In this document: piece by piece, positions 26,041 to 36,957 of the stretch
How positions within the stretch are numbered: the stretch's first letter is position 1
Layout of the letters: every line of letters starts with the position of its first letter
Assembly: GCF_003003215.1 (NCBI RefSeq)
Contig: NZ_PVUF01000007.1
Location: 124,001-188,000, forward strand
Length of the DNA: 64,000 bases
DNA from: Tritonibacter scottomollicae
GTDB lineage: Bacteria; Pseudomonadota; Alphaproteobacteria; Rhodobacterales; Rhodobacteraceae
Direction of reading: 5' to 3'
Notes under the pieces: model-generated
Seen by the model: only the letters and a program-made list of their open reading frames with translations
Databases searched by the model: none
What the model was told of the DNA's origin: nothing
Made by a program: the position numbers and the translations under genes

Positions 26041-28512
26041 CTACTGCCTTGGCAGGATGCGGGTGATGCCCACGGCGGCCGCGCGTGCCAGATTTTCATC
26101 CAATGACATCGGTATATATTCGCCACGGCGCCAGAACTGAGCCATGTCGTCATAGTAGCGCGACAGGAAATGTCCGGATTGGCCCGTGGCGATGATGAAA
26201 ACAGAGCTGTCAGGGTCCGCAAAATCATAGACCCCGCGATAGCCTGCTGCGTGTACATTATTGAACGGCGCTGGTTCCTGCCCGGAGGTCAGGCCGCGCT
26301 GTAGCGTGTTGTCGCCACCGCTGGTGGACTGGCGAATATTCACGAAATGACGCAACAGGGGCACGTCGCCCAAGATCTCATGATCTTGTGTTGCTTGATG
26401 TGCATCGCCCCATCGCAGGGTTTCCAGCCGACTGCCGTATTTCTCGCTGATATAGACCAGTGCATCATCGAGAGCCCGACGGGCCATATCCGTGCATGTC
26501 TCTGTTGGTGCGCTTTGTTGCACGTTGCACCAGGCACTGGCACCATCGACATCGCGGAACACACGTTCCAAGAACAAGGGGTCTACACGGGAAAACGCAT
26601 CAGCAAGCGGCCCGAGATCGTCTTCGATCAGTCGTTTTTGCAACGCTCGGACCCAGCTGGCGTAGATGAGCGGTTCTGGCAAATGCTCATTCATCTCGCC
26701 ATTCCACTCTGCCAGCAGCGACAAGGCGATGTGTCGCTGACGTTCGCGCGTGCCCTCCGGCGCGGCTTCTTCGGCGTACCACAGATCCGCACCGATCAGG
26801 GGCAGGAGAGTTTGTGCGCTATATGAGACGGCATCGAGCTGCGCCTCGATAAAGCTGTCACGGGTGTGGACTTCACGGGCCTGCATCAGGCGACGCCAGC
26901 GATTGATCCGCTGAGTGTCACCCCAATTATACGAGACGTGATTGGGGAATGGCCGTTCGACCAACTTATTGTTGGTGTTTCCGAGAATGCCACCGCGGGG
27001 ATCAATGAACTCCGGGTTCGCGGCATAGGGCAGCCGCCCTTGCCACCTGTTTTCCCGGCGCCAGCCCTGGTTTGGCAACCGACCCTGACTTTGGTTGCGC
27101 AAATCACGCTCCGGCATGGCGCCAATGGTCTTGAGCGCGATGCCATCGCTGTCCACGAGCGTCAGGTTCTGCGACGGAGCAATAAATTGTTCACCCGCAG
27201 CAATCGCTTGCTCGATGCTATTGGCCCTCATCAGCTCCAGCGCGGCGGTGAGCGAGGTGTCGGTTTCCGACAATGCTGTCCAGCCAAGGCTGACAACATG
27301 ACCGGGTGGGGTGATCGATGCGAGGTCGAACAGAGAGCCGGGGAGCACAGGGCCGTTTTCCGTCCAGCGCAGGGTCAACGTCAGCGGCGCGCTTCCCTTG
27401 ATCTGCACGATCGATGGACGGGTGACAAAATCCTTGTAGCCGTTGGGGGACAGGTACTCCTGTGCGTTGTCGGGATTGATCTTCTCAATGAACAAGTCCT
27501 GATCATCGAGGTAGGAAGAAGTCAGCCCCCAGCCCATTTGTTGCGTCCGCCCAGTCAGAACTGCGGGGATCCCAGGGATGGTGCCACCGATGACCCCGCC
27601 GGTTCCCAGTTCCAGACGGGCCAGATACCAAGCGCCCGGAGCGGTCAGGTTGAGGTGAGGGTCATTGGCCAGAAGCGTTCCGCCAGACGCGGACCGGCTG
27701 GGCGCCGCGGCCCAGGCGTTGGAAGCACCGCCCAACCCGCGTGGGGCGACGGGCATCAGGGCCGCGACCCGCGGTTCCTGCAACGTGAGGCCGTTCAGCT
27801 CGGGAAAGAGGCTGGTGTATTCCGGCAAAGTCGCAGTGCCCGCTCCCGGAACATCGGGAAGGATATCAGAGAGCCGAGCGGGATCGTCGAGGGCGATAGA
27901 GGTTTGGGCCCGCAGGATTTCCTCTTGCAGCTGAGACGACAATTGCAGCGCCATCAACTTCATCATTGCGATGCTGTCTGCGGGTTGCCACGGCGCGATC
28001 GGCATGTTGAACAGAAACATTTCTGGCGCCCCACGGCCAAGCGCGTCTTCGTTGATCTCCTGCAAGCGCGCATTGACGCCTGCGGCGTAGGCCTTGAGCG
28101 CGCTCAGGGCCTCGGGGCTTTGAGCCGAAACGGAGCGGCGCGCCGTTCCGTAGAGATCGAGCCGACGCAGAAAGCTGTCGGTTTTGACTGTACGTGCGCC
28201 AAATACCTCTGACAGGCGTCCCTGCGCGGTGCGGCGCATGACAGCCATTTGCCACAATCGGTCCTGGGCATGCGCATAGCCAAGACCAAAGAACACATCC
28301 TCGTCCGAAGCGCCGAAGCTCCCAAAAATATGCGGAACATTGGCATTGTCGCGCACAATTTCCACCGGAGCCGTGGGGCCGGGCAGGGCGATTTCCTTAT
28401 TGTAGTCGGGCAACGATTGAGCCGCGAGAAAATAGACCAGCAGTGCGGCTGCGACGCCGAGCAGAATTGTACCGGCAGTCAGGCGTAGGAGCCAGCGGAA
28501 GAGGCGTGCCAT
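26041..28512 (-). CDS. Penicillin acylase-family N-terminal-nucleophile hydrolase
   Basis: From ATG 28512 the protein has 823 residues, with an N-terminal membrane anchor or signal (TAGTILLGVAAALLVYFLAA). The alpha-chain-like part contains VPHIFG and GYAHAQDRLWQM. The autocatalytic cleavage site is GGASNAWA with the nucleophile S264, matching the Ser-Asn-x-Trp rule of the family. The precursor is expected to split into two chains and act in the periplasm on amides such as acyl-homoserine lactones or beta-lactam side chains; the natural substrate is unknown. Frames extending further upstream overlap the divergent dehydrogenase and are not real. Confidence 0.92.
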   Translation of the reverse strand: MARLFRWLLRLTAGTILLGVAAALLVYFLAAQSLPDYNKEIALPGPTAPVEIVRDNANVPHIFGSFGASDEDVFFGLGYAHAQDRLWQMAVMRRTAQGRLSEVFGARTVKTDSFLRRLDLYGTARRSVSAQSPEALSALKAYAAGVNARLQEINEDALGRGAPEMFLFNMPIAPWQPADSIAMMKLMALQLSSQLQEEILRAQTSIALDDPARLSDILPDVPGAGTATLPEYTSLFPELNGLTLQEPRVAALMPVAPRGLGGASNAWAAAPSRSASGGTLLANDPHLNLTAPGAWYLARLELGTGGVIGGTIPGIPAVLTGRTQQMGWGLTSSYLDDQDLFIEKINPDNAQEYLSPNGYKDFVTRPSIVQIKGSAPLTLTLRWTENGPVLPGSLFDLASITPPGHVVSLGWTALSETDTSLTAALELMRANSIEQAIAAGEQFIAPSQNLTLVDSDGIALKTIGAMPERDLRNQSQGRLPNQGWRRENRWQGRLPYAANPEFIDPRGGILGNTNNKLVERPFPNHVSYNWGDTQRINRWRRLMQAREVHTRDSFIEAQLDAVSYSAQTLLPLIGADLWYAEEAAPEGTRERQRHIALSLLAEWNGEMNEHLPEPLIYASWVRALQKRLIEDDLGPLADAFSRVDPLFLERVFRDVDGASAWCNVQQSAPTETCTDMARRALDDALVYISEKYGSRLETLRWGDAHQATQDHEILGDVPLLRHFVNIRQSTSGGDNTLQRGLTSGQEPAPFNNVHAAGYRGVYDFADPDSSVFIIATGQSGHFLSRYYDDMAQFWRRGEYIPMSLDENLARAAAVGITRILPRQ

Positions 28513-28626
28513 TCGTTGTCTATTCCCTTGGTATCTCGATGTTTGTTGCCATGCCGCATTGCGCTTTGGATTGCTGCTGCTACGGTTGGCGCCAACATAG
28601 GCGAAGACAGAACGAGGGGAAAGGAC

Positions 28627-29499
28627 ATGACAAAAGTTGCGTTCCTGGGGCTGGGGGTCATGGGGTATCCTATGGCCGCACACCTGCAAAAGGCGGGCTA
28701 TAGCGTTACGGTTTATAACCGCACGACTGCAAAGGCTGAGGCTTGGGCCTCCGCCAATGGCGGCGCTTTTGCGCTGACGCCGCGCGAGGCTGCCGAGGGT
28801 GCGGATTTCGTGATGTCTTGCGTCGGAAATGACGATGATCTGAGGTCTGTTTGTCTGGGCGATGATGGTGCATTTGCCGGAATGACAGCCGGTAGTATCT
28901 TTGTGGACCACACCACGGTGTCTGCTCAGGTGACGGAGGAGCTTTATGCCGCCGCGCAGGCTGTAAATATCGGGTTTGTCGATGCGCCAATCTCCGGCGG
29001 CCAGGCCGGCGCGGAAAACGGCGTCCTGTCCATCATGTGCGGTGGTGACGCCAGCCATTTTGAGGCCGCAGCCCCGATCATGGATGCGTATTCACGTATC
29101 TGCCGCCGCATTGGCGAAAGCGGTGCGGGCCAAATGACCAAGATGTGTAATCAGATCGCCATCGCAGGACTTGTCCAAGGGCTGAGCGAGGCGCTGCATT
29201 TTGCGGAGAAGGCCGGTCTGGATGGGCGCGCCGTCGTGGAGGTGATCAGCCAAGGCGCTGCTGGAAGCTGGCAGATGGCCAATCGCTACGAGACAATGCT
29301 GGATGACCACTTCGATCATGGATTTGCCGTTGATTGGATGCGCAAGGATCTGGGCATCTGTCTCGATACGGCGGACGACATCGAGGCCAGCCTCCCAGTC
29401 ACGGCGCTCGTGGATCAGTTTTACAAGGATGTGCAGAAACTTGGCGGCGGGCGCTGGGATACTTCGGCACTGATTAAACGCCTTCGCGCGATGGGGTAA
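28627..29499 (+). CDS. Beta-hydroxyacid dehydrogenase (3-hydroxyisobutyrate dehydrogenase-like)
   Basis: The 290-residue oxidoreductase starts at ATG 28627, with AAGGAC just upstream. It shows the NAD(P) motif FLGLGVMGYPMA, the substrate motif DAPISGGQAGAENG and the catalytic Lys in GAGQMTKMCNQ near residue 170. The family includes 3-hydroxyisobutyrate dehydrogenase, tartronate semialdehyde reductase and GLYR-type reductases; the sequence alone does not choose between them. It is divergent from the acylase gene and has its own terminator. Confidence 0.9.
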   Translation: MTKVAFLGLGVMGYPMAAHLQKAGYSVTVYNRTTAKAEAWASANGGAFALTPREAAEGADFVMSCVGNDDDLRSVCLGDDGAFAGMTAGSIFVDHTTVSAQVTEELYAAAQAVNIGFVDAPISGGQAGAENGVLSIMCGGDASHFEAAAPIMDAYSRICRRIGESGAGQMTKMCNQIAIAGLVQGLSEALHFAEKAGLDGRAVVEVISQGAAGSWQMANRYETMLDDHFDHGFAVDWMRKDLGICLDTADDIEASLPVTALVDQFYKDVQKLGGGRWDTSALIKRLRAMG

Positions 29500-29523
29500 C
29501 TGCCCAATAAGGCCTGAAAAATG

Positions 29524-29553
29524 AAAAGCCTCCCACATGCGGGGAGGCTTTTA
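29524..29553 (+). terminator. Intrinsic terminator after the dehydrogenase gene
   Basis: AAGCCTCCC pairs with GGGAGGCTT around a short loop (about 29526-29550), with TTTT following on the plus strand. Confidence 0.88.
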
Positions 29554-29582
29554 TCGTTGTGATGTAAAAGGAAAATCGCGGG

Positions 29583-30161
29583 TCAGGGGATGATGCGCGT
29601 GTATTTGGACCCTTCCAAAGTCGCGCCGATGCGCAACCCGGCCTGACCGAAGACCGCAGCGATAACAGGCGCGGTCAGTGTATTGGTGTCTGCGGTCAGG
29701 GCGTTGCCTTCATCCTTGACGACATATTCCAAGTCCGCGCCGGCGGTCCAGCCGGAGGAGCGACGGAAACGGGCAAGCGCCGCGTCGGTCATGAAGAACA
29801 GGACATGCGCATATTGCTGCGCGCCAATTTGCAGCCCCGCGTTGCCCTTGATCGCGGCGTAGTAGTCAACCGTGGCACCATTGATGCGCAAAGCCCCGCG
29901 ACCGTAGGCACCGCCAAAGATGAACCCCGCTTCGGTCACGAGCGGAATGACCAGCATCCCTGCCGATTTCTCCGCCAGATCACGGGTACCGGGGTAGCGG
30001 TTGTACATCTGGTTCAAGGTGGTGTTGACGCGCGCGTCAATCTTCACGTTGTTGGTATTGCCAATTCCGTTGCCACAGGCCGCGGTCACGCCGAGAGAGG
30101 TAAGACCTGCCGTGGTAAAGGCGCGGCGGGATAGCTTGGTGGTATCTCTGCTCATTTTCAT
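29583..30161 (-). CDS. Exported SYLF/YSC84-domain protein
   Basis: From ATG 30161, which has AGG at close spacing, the gene encodes 192 residues. The head LSRRAFTTAGLTSLGVTAACGNG looks like a twin-arginine signal that may also carry a lipobox Cys. The mature part has the SYLF pattern (KSAGMLVIPLVTEAGFIFGGAYGRGALRI, then YAAIKGNAGLQIGAQ and the ending GLRIGATLEGSKYTRI), a domain that binds phosphoinositide-type lipids in eukaryotes. Its bacterial role is unknown. It lies between the dehydrogenase and hemB. Confidence 0.85.
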   Translation of the reverse strand: MKMSRDTTKLSRRAFTTAGLTSLGVTAACGNGIGNTNNVKIDARVNTTLNQMYNRYPGTRDLAEKSAGMLVIPLVTEAGFIFGGAYGRGALRINGATVDYYAAIKGNAGLQIGAQQYAHVLFFMTDAALARFRRSSGWTAGADLEYVVKDEGNALTADTNTLTAPVIAAVFGQAGLRIGATLEGSKYTRIIP

Positions 30162-30290
30162 TGTACCTGCAAGTTGTTGCGATGCTTTCTGCATCTTGTT
30201 GCGCGAGATTATAAGCGCATTTTGCCCGCCTGTCATCTCGAAGCATATGACTTTGGGCAGGTTCCCGCTCTCGTGAACACGCTTGGTCGA

Positions 30291-31289
<999 letters not shown>

Positions 31290-31469
31290 CTCGGTCTCTT
31301 GTAAAAATCCGGTGCCTATGGGTGACATGGAACAACGGTGTTTCACAAGTGCTGTAGCTGCGCATTTCTGCCGCAGCAGCACTTGTGTCCGCAGGCCGGG
31401 CAATGGATACAGGGTGGGTGCCGCGTCTGTGCGCATCTGTATGACACTACATCAGGAAATGGACCAACC

Positions 31470-31991
31470 TTGGATCTGTTTAGTCTCATCGTCGAGTTGA
31501 TCGACCTCCGGTCCTTCTCCAACCTGTGGTATTGGATCGCGCTTGCGGTTTTGTGGTCTTCTGCCAGCCATTGGGTGCTTGGGGTGCCCTATGACATGGT
31601 CGGGCGCGCCGCGCGCCTTGGGGGGCAAACCGCGCAAGACCTGCAGGATGCGGTGCGTATCCAGGTGAACCGTCTTTTGTATATATCTGATGTTTCAGGA
31701 TTTCTGATGACGGCCTTCGCATTCTTCGTGACCACCTCGTTGTTGATGCTGGGCTTCATTTATGGTGTCGAGTTTGCTCAGGCCGTGGTGTTGATGCTTT
31801 TGCCGATGAACATTGTTGCGCTCATCAATCTGCGCGCTGCCCGGATCCTGAAAGCGCCTCATGACGATGAGGCATTGCGCCGGCGCCTGACGCGCACCCG
31901 GATCTCTATTCAGCTGGTGGGGGTCTTGTCGATTTTTGTCACCGGGATCTGGGGCATGTATCAGAATCTGACCATCGGAGTGCTCGGTTGA
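31470..31991 (+). CDS. Small membrane protein known as 'component of SufBCD complex'
   Basis: The protein has about 173 residues with three or more membrane spans and the phrase FSNLWYWIALAVLWSSASHWVLGVPYDMV. In Rhodobacteraceae this family is named component of SufBCD complex, although no suf genes are nearby and I know of no experiment behind the name. I place the start at TTG 31470, since the frame upstream is Cys-rich non-homologous sequence; the ribosome site is weak. mfd follows 13 bases downstream. Confidence 0.7.
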   Translation: MDLFSLIVELIDLRSFSNLWYWIALAVLWSSASHWVLGVPYDMVGRAARLGGQTAQDLQDAVRIQVNRLLYISDVSGFLMTAFAFFVTTSLLMLGFIYGVEFAQAVVLMLLPMNIVALINLRAARILKAPHDDEALRRRLTRTRISIQLVGVLSIFVTGIWGMYQNLTIGVLG

Positions 31992-32004
31992 GCGGAGGTA
32001 GAAC

Positions 32005-35000
32005 GTGAAAAAGGGAAACCTCATGACCCAACAATCTGTCGTCATGGGCGGCGCCCCCGAGGGCTTCGATGCCCGTTTGGTGCTGCGCGAGATGGAGCGC
32101 AGCGCGGCGCCGGTTCTGCATATTGCGCGCGATGACAAGCGGATGGAGGCCATGAGGTCGGCGCTGCGCTTCTTCGCGCCCGATGTGCCGGTTGTTGTGT
32201 TCCCCGGATGGGATTGCCTGCCATATGACCGGGTGTCGCCCAATGCGGATATCTCCGCCGCGCGGATGGCCACCTTGGCGGCGCTGGTTCATGGCATGCC
32301 CCGACAGTTCATCCTGCTGACGACCCTGAACGCGGCAACGCAGAGAATTCCCGCGCGTGAGGTTCTGAGAGAGGCGGCGTTCAAGGCCCGCGTCGACAGT
32401 CGGATCGATGAAGCTGCGCTCCGTAAGTTTCTGGTTCGTATGGGGTTTACCCAAAGTCCGACGGTGATGGAGCCTGGCGATTATGCCATTCGTGGCGGCA
32501 TCATTGATATCTTCCCGCCGGGCGACAGCGGCCCGGTGCGCCTGGATTTATTTGGTGATGTTCTGGATGGTGCGCGCCGATTTGACCCGGCAACCCAGCG
32601 CACGACGGAAAAGCTGGATATGGTCGAGCTGGCACCGGTGTCAGAGGTGATCCTCGACGAGGCCGCCGTCACCCGGTTCCGGCAGAATTACCGGATCGAG
32701 TTCGGCGCGGCGGGCAATGATGATCCGCTCTATGAGGCGGTTAGCGCCGGGCGCAAGCATCAGGGGATCGAGCACTGGCTGCCGTTTTTTCACGAGCGGC
32801 TGGAGACCTTGTTTGACTATATGCCGGGGGCCATTGTCACGCTGGATGATCAGCTGACACCGGCGCGCGTCGCCCGCTGGGACAGCATCGCGGATCAATA
32901 TGAGACCCGCAAGATCGCCATGAATGCCAAGGGGCGGATGGACTCGGTTTACAAACCAACGCCACCGCAGCTTCTGTATCTCGACGATGACGCATGGGAA
33001 AACCAGATCGCGCAGCACCGCGCTGTTCAGTTTCATCCCCTGCCACAGGCCTCCGGCCCTGGCGTGGTTGATGCCGGGGGGCGTATTGGGCGCAATTTCG
33101 CCCCTGAACGCCAGCAGGAAAGTATCAACCTGTTTGGCGCATTGGCCAGTCATATTCAGGCGAAGCTTGCCCAGGGGCCAGTCGTTGTCGCGTCCTACTC
33201 CGAAGGCGCGCGGGAGCGACTGAGCGGGTTGATCGAAGACGAAGGTCTTGCGGAAACCATCCCGGTTCTGGACGGCACGCGCATTGGCAAGTCGGGGCTG
33301 CATCTGGCGGTCTGGGCGCTGGAGCATGGGTTCGAGGCGCCGGATATGACGGTTATTTCGGAACAGGACGTGCTGGGCGACCGGCTGATCCGCAAGCCGA
33401 AGAAACGCCGCAAGGCCGAGAACTTCCTGACCGAAGCGCAATCTCTGTCGCCGGGGGATCTGGTGGTGCATGTGGACCACGGGATCGGGCGCTACATCGG
33501 GCTGGAGGTCGTGACTGCGGCCGGGGCGGCTCATGAATGCTTGCTGCTGGAATATGCGGAGCAATCAAAGCTCTATCTGCCGGTCGAAAATATCGAACTG
33601 CTGTCCAAATATGGCCATGACGATGGTCTTCTCGACAAGCTGGGCGGCGGTGCCTGGCAGGCGAAAAAGGCACGCCTGAAGGAACGTATCCGAGAGATGG
33701 CGGATCGGCTGATCCGCATCGCCGCAGAGCGTGCGTTGCGCAAGGCGCCTGCGATGGACCCACCACCGCACGCGTGGGAGGAGTTCTCTGCGCGCTTCCC
33801 CTATCAGGAAACCGACGACCAGTTGCGCGCCATCGAGGACGTGATGGGGGATCTGCATTCGGGGCAGCCGATGGATCGCTTGATCTGTGGCGATGTGGGC
33901 TTTGGCAAGACCGAAGTTGCGATGCGCGCGGCCTTTGTCGCGGCGATGTCGGGGCTGCAGGTGGCCATTGTCGCACCGACCACGCTGCTGGCGCGCCAGC
34001 ACGCAGCAGGATTCAAAGAGAGGTTCCGTGGTTTTCCCTTGGAAGTCAGGCAGTTGTCGCGCTTTGTTTCAGCAAAGGAAGCCAACCAGACCCGCGAGGG
34101 GCTGACGAAGGGCACGGTGGACATTGTGGTGGGCACCCATGCGCTTCTGGCCAAGAGCATTCGCTTTCAGAATCTCGGCCTGCTGATCATTGATGAAGAA
34201 CAGCACTTTGGTGTCGCGCACAAAGAACGGCTCAAGCAGTTGCGCACCGACATTCATGTTCTCACTCTGACCGCGACCCCCATTCCGCGCACCCTGCAGT
34301 TGAGCCTCACAGGTGTCCGTGATCTTTCGATCATTGGAACGCCGCCGGTGGACCGCCTGTCAATCCGCACCTATGTGACCGAGTTCGACGCCGTGACCGT
34401 CCGCGAGGCGTTGCTGCGTGAACATTACCGGGGCGGGCAAAGCTTTTACGTGGTGCCGCGTATTTCAGATCTGCCGGAGATCGAGGCCTTCCTGCAGGAA
34501 CAGCTGCCCGAGCTGACCTATGTCGTCGCCAATGGACAGATGGCGGCCGGTGAGCTGGATGACCGGATGAATGCCTTCTACGACGGTAAATACGATGTCC
34601 TGCTGGCCACGACGATCGTCGAGTCGGGTCTCGACATTCCGACCGCGAATACCATGGTGGTGCACCGCGCGGATATGTTCGGTCTGGCACAGCTCTATCA
34701 GATAAGGGGCCGGGTCGGACGGTCCAAGACGCGAGCCTATGCGTATCTCACCACGAAACCACGTCAGCGCCTGACGGATACCGCCGAGAAACGGCTGCGC
34801 GTGCTTGGCTCATTGGATACACTCGGCGCAGGATTTACTCTTGCGTCGCAGGATCTGGATATCCGGGGCGCGGGCAATCTCTTGGGCGAAGAACAGTCCG
34901 GTCAGATGCGGGATGTGGGGTATGAGCTCTACCAGTCGATGCTGGAGGAGGCGATTGCCAAGATCAAATCCGGCGAGGTTGAAGGGCTTGTCGAGGGCGA

Positions 35001-35478
35001 TGAGCAATGGGCGCCGCAGATCAACCTTGGTGTGCCTGTGTTGATCCCAGAGGCCTATGTGCCCGATCTTGATGTGCGTCTGGGGCTGTATCGCCGTCTC
35101 TCCTCGCTGACCAGCAAGGTCGAATTGGAGGGGTTTGCCGCGGAGCTGATTGACCGGTTTGGTAAATTGCCCAAAGAGGTCAATACCTTGATGCTTGTTG
35201 TTCGCATCAAGGCGATGTGCAAGAAAGCCGGGATTTCCAAACTGGACGGTGGCCCCAAAGGCGCAACGATCCAGTTCCACAACGACAAGTTTGTCTCGCC
35301 CCAAGGTCTGGTTGAATTCATCCAGGCACAGGATGGGCTTGCGAAGGTGAAGGACAACAAGATTGTTGTCCGACGCGATTGGCGCAAGGACAGCGACAAG
35401 ATCAAAGGCGCCTTTGCCATTGCGCGCGATCTTGCTGAAAAGGTCGTGGCCGCGAAAAAGAAAGCCAAGAACAGCTAA
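32005..35478 (+). CDS. mfd: Transcription-repair coupling factor Mfd
   Basis: This DNA translocase removes stalled RNA polymerase and recruits UvrA. It has 1157 residues from GTG 32005, with GGAGG six bases upstream; the ATG at 32023 is an alternative. Order of parts: UvrB-like N-terminal domain (YAIRGGIIDIFPPG near 160), polymerase-binding CarD-like domain (GDLVVHVDHGIGRYIGLE near 490), Walker A GDVGFGKTE, DEEQ box IIDEEQHFG, the TRG/motif VI region (RGRVGRSKTRAYAYL) and the C-terminal TRCF domain. It ends in a Lys-rich tail. Confidence 0.97.
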   Translation: MKKGNLMTQQSVVMGGAPEGFDARLVLREMERSAAPVLHIARDDKRMEAMRSALRFFAPDVPVVVFPGWDCLPYDRVSPNADISAARMATLAALVHGMPRQFILLTTLNAATQRIPAREVLREAAFKARVDSRIDEAALRKFLVRMGFTQSPTVMEPGDYAIRGGIIDIFPPGDSGPVRLDLFGDVLDGARRFDPATQRTTEKLDMVELAPVSEVILDEAAVTRFRQNYRIEFGAAGNDDPLYEAVSAGRKHQGIEHWLPFFHERLETLFDYMPGAIVTLDDQLTPARVARWDSIADQYETRKIAMNAKGRMDSVYKPTPPQLLYLDDDAWENQIAQHRAVQFHPLPQASGPGVVDAGGRIGRNFAPERQQESINLFGALASHIQAKLAQGPVVVASYSEGARERLSGLIEDEGLAETIPVLDGTRIGKSGLHLAVWALEHGFEAPDMTVISEQDVLGDRLIRKPKKRRKAENFLTEAQSLSPGDLVVHVDHGIGRYIGLEVVTAAGAAHECLLLEYAEQSKLYLPVENIELLSKYGHDDGLLDKLGGGAWQAKKARLKERIREMADRLIRIAAERALRKAPAMDPPPHAWEEFSARFPYQETDDQLRAIEDVMGDLHSGQPMDRLICGDVGFGKTEVAMRAAFVAAMSGLQVAIVAPTTLLARQHAAGFKERFRGFPLEVRQLSRFVSAKEANQTREGLTKGTVDIVVGTHALLAKSIRFQNLGLLIIDEEQHFGVAHKERLKQLRTDIHVLTLTATPIPRTLQLSLTGVRDLSIIGTPPVDRLSIRTYVTEFDAVTVREALLREHYRGGQSFYVVPRISDLPEIEAFLQEQLPELTYVVANGQMAAGELDDRMNAFYDGKYDVLLATTIVESGLDIPTANTMVVHRADMFGLAQLYQIRGRVGRSKTRAYAYLTTKPRQRLTDTAEKRLRVLGSLDTLGAGFTLASQDLDIRGAGNLLGEEQSGQMRDVGYELYQSMLEEAIAKIKSGEVEGLVEGDEQWAPQINLGVPVLIPEAYVPDLDVRLGLYRRLSSLTSKVELEGFAAELIDRFGKLPKEVNTLMLVVRIKAMCKKAGISKLDGGPKGATIQFHNDKFVSPQGLVEFIQAQDGLAKVKDNKIVVRRDWRKDSDKIKGAFAIARDLAEKVVAAKKKAKNS

Positions 35479-35482
35479 AAGA

Positions 35483-35514
35483 AAAGCCCTCTCAAGGTAA
35501 CCTGAGAGGGCTTT
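35483..35514. terminator. Bidirectional terminator between mfd and the MFS gene
   Basis: AAAGCCCTCTCA (35483-35494) pairs perfectly with TGAGAGGGCTTT (35503-35514) around AGGTAACC. It can serve mfd on the plus strand and the convergent transporter on the minus strand. Confidence 0.85.
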
Positions 35515-35540
35515 GACTTGTGATGTTATGCGGTGTCGTC

Positions 35541-36764
35541 TCAGGCGGCGGCGGTCATTGCCTCGACCCGGCCCATCCGGAGCATGGTGACAAAGGCAAG
35601 GACCGCAGCTGTCAGCACGCCCCCCACCATCGGCACAATGGTTCCGTCGAACAGCAGACCAACCGGAGCCGCGATGAAGGCGGCCGCAACGGTTGAGATT
35701 GCGCCCATCACCGACGCCGCCATGCCGGCGATATGGCCCATCGGTTCCATGGCGATCGCGTTCAGGTTGCCCAAAGTCAGGCCCACCATGAAGAACACGC
35801 TCGTCTGCCAGGCGACAAAGATGTAAAAGCTCATCGGATCCGCGATGGTAAATTGGGTCGTCACGAACATGGCACTGCTGCCGATGATCTGCACTCCAAG
35901 CGCCCAGGTGACCATGCGACGCATGCCGACACGACCCACCAGTGAGGCGTTGAGGAAACTGGCCGTTCCAGCCATCAGCGCCACGATCATGAACCAGACC
36001 GGGAAACTCTCAGCGCGGTCAAAGACCTCGTCATAGGCCGGCTGCACCATGACAATGATGGTGAAGAGCATCGCCATGCAGAAAGTCTGTGCCAAGATCG
36101 ACAGACGGACCGTCGGGTGGTTCACCATTTCACGCAGGGCTGCCAGCATTTGTGGCAGCCGCAAGGGGCGGCGGTCTTCTTTCTTCAAGGGCTCAACCAA
36201 GCGAAAGCCCATCCACACCACGGTAATCACGGAGAAGATGGCGAAGGCCGCAAAAATACCGCGCCAGTCAGAGATCGCAATAATGCCAGTGCCCAACAGC
36301 GGCGCGAAGGCGGGGACCAGCGTGAAGATCATCATCACAAGCGACATGATCCGCGCCATATCCCGACCGACATAGAGATCGCGTACGATGGCGATGGCAA
36401 CAACTCGTGGTGCAGCTGCACCCAGCCCCATCAGCACGCGAGAGATCAGGATGGTTTCAAGCGATTGGCTGAAATAGGCCGCAAGCGCACCGAGGCAATA
36501 CAGGCTGGAGCCGACAAAAATGACCGGCTTGCGGCCAAAAGCGTCCGACAAGGGGCCGGTGAAAAATGTGCCACAGCCCATGCCCAATACAAAGGAGGTG
36601 ACGATCAACTGCGCGCGATTGGTGTCATCCGGGCTCAGCGTGGCGCCGATGTCCGGCAGGGCGGGCAGCATTGCATCGATCGAGAATGCGATCGTCGCAA
36701 ACATCATCGCAATCATGGCGATAAATTCACCCTGCGATAGTGGGGATTTGCGTGTTCTTATCAT
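35541..36764 (-). CDS. Bcr/CflA-type MFS drug-resistance transporter
   Basis: The 407-residue protein has twelve predicted membrane spans. The first span is followed by DAMLPALPDIG, and the A-motif region reads GPLSDAFGRKPVIFVG, both typical of the Bcr/CflA group of multidrug or sulfonamide/peptide exporters. The start at ATG 36764 is preceded by GGGAGAGG seven bases upstream, which decides it against the longer frame. It is convergent with mfd. The substrate is unknown. Confidence 0.9.
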   Translation of the reverse strand: MIRTRKSPLSQGEFIAMIAMMFATIAFSIDAMLPALPDIGATLSPDDTNRAQLIVTSFVLGMGCGTFFTGPLSDAFGRKPVIFVGSSLYCLGALAAYFSQSLETILISRVLMGLGAAAPRVVAIAIVRDLYVGRDMARIMSLVMMIFTLVPAFAPLLGTGIIAISDWRGIFAAFAIFSVITVVWMGFRLVEPLKKEDRRPLRLPQMLAALREMVNHPTVRLSILAQTFCMAMLFTIIVMVQPAYDEVFDRAESFPVWFMIVALMAGTASFLNASLVGRVGMRRMVTWALGVQIIGSSAMFVTTQFTIADPMSFYIFVAWQTSVFFMVGLTLGNLNAIAMEPMGHIAGMAASVMGAISTVAAAFIAAPVGLLFDGTIVPMVGGVLTAAVLAFVTMLRMGRVEAMTAAA

Positions 36765-36957
36765 GTGTAAACCTCTCCCGGTGACATGAACGGGGGACGA
36801 GCATCGCCCCGGGTTCGGACACCGGCCAAATGGCGCTAACATGGATTTTTGGGCCAGAAAAGTGGTTCAACTGTTAAATGAGCGCACATGGTTATGTGCG
36901 CTCCAGTCTCAAATCCGCAACCTAAAAACGGTTGGATGCGTGAATTACCTTTCTAAA

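Noticed and set aside
26866-28212. Plus-strand frame of 448 codons opposite the acylase gene
   Set aside because: Antisense shadow; the acylase motifs on the minus strand are complete.
31338-31469. Longer N-terminus for the 'component of SufBCD complex' protein
   Set aside because: The upstream codons are Cys-rich and unlike the family, which begins just before the first membrane segment; no ribosome site supports the earlier ATG.
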